From Treponema sp. (GTDB taxonomy: Bacteria; Spirochaetota; Spirochaetia; Treponematales; Breznakiellaceae), in the NCBI GenBank assembly GCA_009778545.1, contig WRJO01000009.1, positions 1 through 35,901 of the forward strand: a stretch of DNA of 35,901 nucleotides, written 5' to 3'. The position numbers and the translations under genes were made by a program. The notes beneath the pieces were generated by a model. That model worked only from the letters and a program-made list of their open reading frames with translations, was not told the DNA's origin and did not search any database. This document shows, in pieces, positions 8,391 through 17,300 of the stretch (position 1 is the first letter of the stretch; each line of letters opens with the position of its first letter).

Positions 8391-11300
8391 CATACGGTTC
8401 ATTTGGAAGACCGGAATAAATTGAAGATCCCGCATCACCGCCATTCCTTCCGTAGTAAACATTCGCCGCTCCATAGACATCCCAAACGCCGGTAAGGCGG
8501 CCTGAATCAGTACCGGTATATTCGAGCGCCATCGCCGGCCTTCCCAGTCCAAAACCGTTTTGCGGCTGGGTTGTCGCGGTAACAGAACCAAAAACCGTTC
8601 TCGGTGCTTCGGTCGAAGTGCCGCTGCCCGGTCCGGGGTCGTTCTGCTGCGAGCGCCAGATATGGACATGTGGCTTGTTCGTCCACAGGTCGGAACCGGC
8701 GGTAAAGAAGTTATATTCGCTGTTCCAGGAGCGGTTCGGGTTGCTGCGGTGGTTCAGCGCCTCGGTTGAGCCGCCAACCGTTGCCCCGGTGTTCAGGACG
8801 ATCTGGCCGCTGTTGGCGGTGTTCGGTACGTTAAAGACGATGCGGTTCACCGTCGGCTCGGGGTCGCTTGCGATGTCAAGGTTGACGACCGTTGCACCGC
8901 CCGTTCCGGAAAGTATCCGCAGGGGATTAGCGGGCATTGTCCCGCCCAGGAGGTTGTATCCCTGAATGGCGATATTATTTTCGCCCCGGAAGAAGCTGAA
9001 CCAGCCCTGCCGCGAGCGCCGCGTCGCATAACGCGGCGACGGATTGTCCCATTCTTCCGGAGTTAGCGGGGTGTAGCCGTAACGCAGGAAGCCGGTGATG
9101 TACGGCACGATGTCTACCCTCATCATATTTTTAAAGGTTTCGCTACTCGGAACGCCGTTAGAAGAAAAGGTAGGATCATATTGCACTTCGGTATTGCTGC
9201 TGGCAAGGCCATTTTTATTGTTGCCAAGCTGGTCAATAACCGCGACCCAGATGCCGATATTTCCAGCGGGCGATCCGTCGTCGTTTGGTTCTATTTCGGT
9301 ATCCCAGACATACGCCCACTCAACGGAATGGCCGTCCTTCCAGTGGAGTTCCTGGTATACCGACGCGTTCTTGCCGGGCACCGGCTGCAATATGCCGAAC
9401 AGCGGATTGCGGATCGTTTCCCCGCCTTGTGTGATGGTCTTTTCCGCATCCTCGTCAATCCTCAGAATTGCCATATCTTTTCCGGCTGATGAATTCACGT
9501 TATGCAGATCGTCAGACGGATCTTCCCCGATATGGACGCGGATCTCGCGGATTAGCTGGTTATCGTGGGCATAGCCCCGCAGGATAACCTTGCCGGAAAC
9601 CATGTCCCGTGTAACGTTAACAATGCTTGTCCCGTTGTAATACGTGTTTTCCGGACGATCGACACCTTCGACAAATCCGTCTGCCGGCAGCATGTCGTAT
9701 CTCCCTAAGGTGTTTTTAACCATCGGCTGGAGTGCGCCGGTACCGTTCCTCGGCTCGACGTGGCCGGAGCTTAACAGTTCGCGCTCAGTGTTGACGTTGT
9801 ACAGGCCGCCACGCAGGATGTTCTCGCCGATGCCCCTTGGGAACAGGGCGTTCTCCATGGTGGTTTTGCGGCTTTCCTCGGTAACGTTGTTCCCGGTAAC
9901 TTCCGTTTCGGTGTAGGGGTTCAGGTCGTAGAGCCTGATCGTCGGCTCTTCAATATCGCGCAGGTAGACATTCATACCAATAACCACCGCGTCGTAGAGC
10001 TGCCCGTCCTCTTCCTCATCATCGTTTACCCTGTCCCATGCTTTGATAAGGAAGAACGCCGTTTGTGTAGGATCGTTGCGTACCGCATCGCCCGGATAGC
10101 TGCCGTTTAATTCGCCAATCCTGTCATTTAAACCGTCAGGTTCAAAACAATCGCTGCCCTGGAAGTTAAAGCCGTGCCCCGGTTCAATGGGAGAATCCCA
10201 GTCATTGGGGAGTACGGGGAGGTTGTAGATGCCGTTGGGATCGGTACGCTCCAGCCCCTCGATTGTCCTTGACAAATTGGCTATGGGCCTGTAGCTCCAG
10301 ACACATGCGGTTGAGTCAGGAATGTAATTATCATCGGTCGAATTTGTACCAATATTATTAACCTGAAGGACAAAGTGGGTGCCAATCGGGGTGTCCGGGG
10401 TAGGAGCGCCAATGGCCTGCCACCGGTTGGAGTTATAGTCCCCCTGCCATGCAATGGTGTAAACGTTGGAGTAAGCCGGGCTGGCGGAATTTTTATTGGC
10501 AATCATCAATTCCAGGTTATCCCTGGTTAGCTTCATTGGTTCATTCGGTACCCACGACCCTGCTTCGTAACTCCCCCTCTCCACATATTGGAGGCGGTAG
10601 CTCATGGGATCGTTGCCCAGGGAGCTTTCTATCCTAAAGCCGACAAATTCGTTCTTGGAGATAAAGCCTGAATTAAGATAGCCATAATCGTCTGCCCATA
10701 AAGGCTCGTAATTGGAGCCGCCGGTGCGGTTGGTGAACATGGTGTCGCGGTGGTTTTCCAGAATGAATTCCGTGGACGCGATGTTCACCGTGTCGTGGGT
10801 GGTATAGACCGCGCCGATGCCGTCGTTGTCGGTGTACAGGGTAACGCGATCGATCTGCGGGTACCTGTTCCGGATAAAGATGTTTTCCTGGGTGTGGTAG
10901 CTGGCATTGCCCGCTTTGTCCGTTACAACATAGTTAAGGGTGATAAGGCCGTCGGGCATTACCGTCGTGTCGATGTTCAATACCCAGGTAATGTCCCAGT
11001 TCCGGTTGGGTATCCACAGCATCCGCGATCCCGGCCGCGCAAGCGATTCGTTAATGTGCCTTACCCAGCCGCCGGCTGTAGCATAGGCCGCATTTTCGCC
11101 CGCCGCAACTGCGGGATAGGCAATTCGGCTGCCTGCGGCGACCAGGTCGTTTCTGTCGCCTTGCTGGTCCAGGGCAATGACTGTTGGGTTGCCATCATCC
11201 GGTTCCACCGTAACTTCGCGGTTTATCAGGAAAGTTCCCGTTGTATTGCGGAAAACGGCGCTGCCCGCCTGGGAGCTTCTGCTGCCGTTGTTGATGTTAA

Positions 11301-14300
11301 TAAATTCTTCATTGCCGTTATAGTTCTTGGTGAACCAGACATACACCGAGTCGATGTCTCGGGGCGCGCCGGTGGTAAAGTTAAACGGCGAAGTAGAATA
11401 GTCAAACACCCTGCCCATAAAGTCCTGGTTGGTACCGGCGGCGCGTTTGTTGCTTTGTGACACGGGCCTTGGATCAGAAACCGGCGCAAAGTTGTCGATG
11501 CCGATGTCAAAGACGTAAATCGCCTCTGCCGGCGGGCTTGCGCCATCCCTTATCCGCACCTCAACGGGGTATCTGCCGCCAAAGTTGCGCCAATCGCCAT
11601 TCTTTACCAAGCTGAAAATGGCGTTGGAACTTCCAGTCTCCAGGCTGGTTCTGATGGAATCAAAATACATGTCAAAGTAGTAGAGCTGCCCTTCGGTTAT
11701 CGTCGTAATTTTTACGCCCGCCACATTGTTCCGAGGCGTTCCGGGATTTACCGGCGTAGCATGGGTATCCCTGTCCCATACCGTTACCCAGCTTCTGTTT
11801 TCTTCCTGCGGGCGCCTGATAGATATTTGGCTCAGATCCTGATCGTTTCCTCCAGAGTTCAGGGTTGCCCGTATCGCGAACTTATCTCTGAAAACATGGC
11901 TGCCCTGGCCAACGTAATCGTCGCCCGGTACCTGGTTTATATCCATTACGCTGCCAATTTTGTAGTCGCTTATTACTGGCGCACTGTCCTGCATAAAGAA
12001 TATCCGTATGTAGGGCATTGCCGCGACTTGTCCAGAAGGAAGTGATGTCAACGGTGTTCCTGGCGAACCTAATTCAGCTAAAAGTTCGGATAATATTCTG
12101 CCATCGTCACCGATGCTGATAATCGTTGCTGTGCCGTTGCCTCGGAAGGCAAATACCTCCATGTACACGCGGATCCTGTTGTTGTCGCCGGTGCCAGAGA
12201 ACCTAAAGCCCTGTGTATGGATAAGGTCTTTTATCTCATTCTGCGTGTTAAAGCTGAAATTCCACGGCATTTCATCCGATCCCTCCGGGGCCTCTGGGTT
12301 GGCATAGTACCAGCCGTAGGTGTCGTATCCGTTATCACGCAGGAGATTCAGCTCGGAAGGATCGTCAACCATCCGGTTTTCGTCAAAGGTAACGATACCG
12401 CCGGTACCAGGATCGGTATCCTGAGTAAGCCGGGTGTTGCCCGGAGGAGTAGTACTTGTTCTATCTCCGTCGACTTTTACACGGAATACCACGCTGTTTA
12501 CCGCCCAGTTGTTCCTCGCTATGCCGTCGGCGCTAATCGTGCCGCCTCGCGGTTCTTCAGGGCCGGAGTTCTGGGGATTAAGCACCGTAGTCCGGGGGAT
12601 GTCGCCGTCCGGGTATATCCAGATGTCGCGGCAGGTGTAGCTGATATTGCCCGCCTTGTCCGCAACGCGGATGTACAGGGGCATTCGAACTACGCCGGTC
12701 TCCCCTACTTCGTCCAGCAGTTCCTTTGGTACTGGAAGCGTCATACGCGGACTATCGTTGCTTATATTATAGTGTTTCCCCTTAATCCAGATTGGCTTAT
12801 CGTACTGTTTCAGACCGCCTACATCAGTTCCGATTGCTGGATAACTCCCATTTGACGGATTGTCAGTAGTAACCAGACCAGTTGGGCCTGGGTAACTCTG
12901 CGGAATTCGCATAATCCAGTCGTAGATGTTCGAATTGGCAATGACAAATCCGGGTGGCTCTGACACGCCGAACTGAAACCAGGCGTTTTTGACAGCAGGC
13001 TTTGCAGCAGCGTCAAAGAGTTCATTGTATTGGCCCCGGTCGCGCTCGGTCATCGAAATACCGCCTGGATATTTACCAGGGACAAGCGTATTGGCATAAT
13101 CCAAGACAGACCGCTCTATTTGCTGCTGTGTCGGGAATTTGCCAGTCGTCAGATTCGTTCCATCGTCCAGGAAGCCGAGGTGGTACCATATTGACTCAAC
13201 GCCGCTTTCGGTGCGGTTGTTGCTGGTGTCTCTGGTTGTTCCCCGTATTTCGGCATCTTCGCCGCCCATCACCACTTCGCTGGCATACCTGAATTCACCG
13301 GCTTCCCAGGGCCCAATGATGCTGCCTTGCCTGTTTGCCGAGGGCAAGGTAATGTCCGCGTCCGGGGGCCTGTTGTCCAGGGTAAAGTTTTTGGTAACAA
13401 CGTTTACATTATTTGCCATGTCCGTAGCGGTAACGCGTACCCGGTAATGACCGTCTGCGGCGGTGGTTACCGTAAAGGTCGCTGCCCATTCCTGCGAAGC
13501 ACTTGGCTGCAGATTCGCATTTGCCGGTAATATGTTTACGCCTCCCGCAGGGCCAATTCCCGGTACGGGAGCGGCTGCTGCGGTCTGGTCGATAATATCG
13601 ACATGGATGCTGCGGTACCTGTTCGCGTCATTTACCGTACCGCTGAATTTCAGTTCTCCTCCCTGGCTCACCGATGAATAGAAGCCCGCTACATCCGGCT
13701 CAAAGGCGATGTTGGGGTTGTTGCGATCGATGTAGAAGTACACGGATTGCGAAAGCGCCGGATTCCCCGTGCCGTCATTGGGATTCCAGTCGTCGCCAGG
13801 CGGATTCCCTATTACAGAAGAATCCTTCGCCCGAACCTGAATGCTGTACAGGCCCTCACTGCGCTGGAGGACGTTACGCCCAGTTAGAGGAATATCGGGA
13901 CCATCACGCTTGGTAATTTGCCAGATATTTGGTGTACCACCTGTTGCACTTACAACATCACCTGTATCCCATGAAGTTCCGGTATCAACAATTTCCCAAT
14001 CACCGGGATCTGGCCCGACATTGGTTTCTACCCACCATGTACCGTTATAGACGAACGGCATGTTGTAGCTCAGGTCCTTTGTCCACTGCACATTGGCAGA
14101 TGTTTTATCGCCAAGGTCGGTTATTGAACCCCATGGCTGAATAGTTACCCATTCCGCAGCAGCCCAGTTCCAGCGCGACACCTCGCTTTCCAGGGCGCTT
14201 ATGGCGCTGGTATCGTCGATAACGCTGCCCTGTATCCGCACGGTCTCGCTTGATATGCGGTTAAAGTAGCTGGTGTTACCGGTAACGTCGCTGGGGTTAA

Positions 14301-17300
14301 CGGTCGACGCGCCGGTACTCTGTACGCCGCTGAATCGTATTGCAGGGGCACTGGTATCTTTTGTGAATGTCCATACCGCTTCTTCGGACTCAAGATCATA
14401 TTCGTCAACGGAGGTAACGATTACATCAAAATGCGCCCCATTGGGCATTCTGGCGCCTTCGTACAAGGTACGGGGAAGATCGTATCTCCAATTCAGCACC
14501 ACCACTCCCGGCGGATTTGTTACTTCACCAGGTCCAAATGTCCAATCCGAGAGCGCGGTATTGTCAAAATTATAGCGCTGATCGACTATTACATCTCTGG
14601 GGTCGCTGGATGTGTTAACAATTCTCAGCCGCGCTTCCTTGACGTTGGCGTCGCTTGCCGTTCCCAAAATGGAAAAGACCGTCGTGCCAAAACCGCTGCT
14701 CCGGCCAAAGACCGTAGGCGCATCATTTATTGGAACAGGAGTTCCGGCAAGGATTATATTGCTAATCTCCGTTTCCGGCAGTTTTGAATCGATTCTGAAT
14801 GCGTACATGGTATCGGCGGCTAGTGTATTACCCGATTTATCGGAAATGGTAAACCTGATCGTATGGATACCGTCGGATAGCGCTGTCCCGCTTTGCGTTC
14901 CGTTATTGGTCAGCCAAATCTCCCAGCGGTAGTTCCTTCCTGTCCCGCTGACCGATTTTTTTTCATCAAAGCCTATTGGCGCATCATTACCATCAAACCA
15001 GTACATGAATGTACTCATGTCAACATCAGAATCATCGTCGTCGAAGGTGCCGGTCAGCACCGGTTTCTCGTTAGCATCGGCATCGTAATAGATCACCGAT
15101 AGCGGACGCAAAAGATCCCCTGTATTAATGTCTCTCGCGTTCAGCCAGGAAAGTTTTCGCCTGTTCCACATTTCGTCCCATTCATCGCTCGTCAATCCTG
15201 GGGGAACTGAGGGTATTGGAGGTTGCACCCACCAGTTTCCAACGTTCCCCAGGTCAACGCCGGCAGCCGGGTTATGAGTAACGGATGGCCATGTGGTAAT
15301 GTTGGTGAATTCAAAGTTCGGCGGTTTTTCGTCCTTAAGGAATGTTACCGTGGCGGAGCCGGTCCTGCCCGCCGCATCCGTTACAGAAATGGTCAGCATG
15401 TGCGTTCCTGAATCGAGGGTTTCGTACCGTAACATTCTCGCGCCCTCATCCGCAGGAATGCGGAAGTATATTCTTTCTCCGTTAGTGGGAGTACCAGCTG
15501 GCTTATTGCCCCACGGGTCACTAAATGGTGAAGCACTTACCCAGGCAAGGGGCAGTGTTTCGGTTTCCGTTTTTTCCCATGATTCAAGGCGGTATTCTAT
15601 ATGGTACCTGCCATCATCGTCTGTTACCAGGTTTACGTCCTCAAAGAAGCCGGTTATGTACATTTCTTCATTTGCTTCCCTTCCAAACGCCTGGTTTGTT
15701 TCCGGGTAGTCAATCCTAACGGTCGGCGGAACCGTATCATAGATGAAGGTGAAGTGCTTGCGCCTGGCAACCGTTTCGGGCCTTGCCGTTCCCCCGGCGG
15801 GAGGGGCTATTTTGCTATATGACGCATCTGTAGCTTCGATGATGATGTGCTTGCGGCCATTGCCGCTTCCAACAGCACTGGTAACGCCCAGTTGGGCGGC
15901 GGTAAAGAGTCCTGCTTGATCACTCGTTTCTATCAAGCGTGCGCCGTTAAAATTGATGTTTTTGCTGCCAGACTGGCCGAGCATGGAAACGGGGACGGTT
16001 ACCGGGCCGATATAGCCCACAGGCGGATTTGTGGTATATATGCCTGTAGCGGCATTATATGTGCCAAGATGGGTGTCATCGTAGGTATAACTGTCGGTAT
16101 CATTGTTACGCAGCCATACCTTTACCGAACCTTCCACGATGTTTTCGCCTTCAAGGAAACCGTCGTCCTCGAAGATGGTGCCGCGCAGGATCATGCCGTT
16201 GTCGCTTACCACCATGTCATTGCTGGGGGTGATGTTTCCAAAGTACGGCCTGTCCTCTTCCTGCAAGAGGAATACTTCCTGGTAGATGCTGGAGGTGGGG
16301 CGCTTGTTTGCGTCTTCCGTATACCGGGAGATGTTGCCCGCCGCGTCTATTGCTATTATGTGCAGACGGTATTCGCCGTCGGTTGCCAAAAGCCGTTCGG
16401 TATCGATCACAACCCGGCGGCTTCCCGACAGGCTTATCTCGCCGTAAGCGCCGCCCAGCGTGCCGCCAGGCAAGTAGTGGACAACGCCCTGCTCGGCATA
16501 GGCCGATTCCTTCGACGGGTATGCGTCGAATTCCAGCACCCTGCCGCCGGATGCGCCTATCAGGGCGTTCGCCGCCGAACCGGGATGGGCAAGGGCGGCG
16601 GATCCGTTAGATCCGACATTGGCCGGCAGGAACCACCAGCGGAGTCCTGCCACCCCAAAGTTGTCGTTGTCGGTAATGGTAAAGCTGATAACCTTGTTTG
16701 CCAGCCTGCGCTTGTTGACGGACTGGTAGGCAGAATTGTCCTCATATTGGTAGCCGACAAGGATCACGTCGTCTACGTCCCGTTCAAAGGTTTCGATCCG
16801 CCGGCTCAGGCCCACGGTGGGCGGCTCGTCGTCGACGGAGTACCGCATCTGCAGGGTGGCGGGCTGGCGGAAACGATCGATGAACACCGTTTCAAAGGTA
16901 AAGCTGCCCGAACGTCCGCCCATCCTGATGGGTATGGAGAAATCGTATTCCCATATGCCCAGGTTGGCGGTGTTTCTGTCCAGTACCGTTATTGCGTATT
17001 CCGGTTCACCATCTTCGCCGACTGTGCCGAACTCAACGCCCGGCTGGCCGGTGATGTCGGTCCTTCCGTCCTGCAGAACGCGCAATCCCGTAATTTCGAT
17101 GGGGCCGTTAACGTCGCTGACTTTGCCTTTAATAAACACCGTTTCCGTTGCGGAGATAAAGTCGCCGGTAGCGGGCGTTAGCGAGTTATTGTCAATAGTC
17201 GGCGGGGTGTTGTCCACGGCTATCCAGAACGACTCTGTCCGCGTTGCCGCCGTGGCATGGCGGGGATTTTCCGGCATTATAAGTTTGATATCCGGGGCGG

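Noticed and set aside
15847-17181. 444-aa + strand ORF
   Set aside because: Antisense shadow of G2; no domain signature and no convincing RBS.
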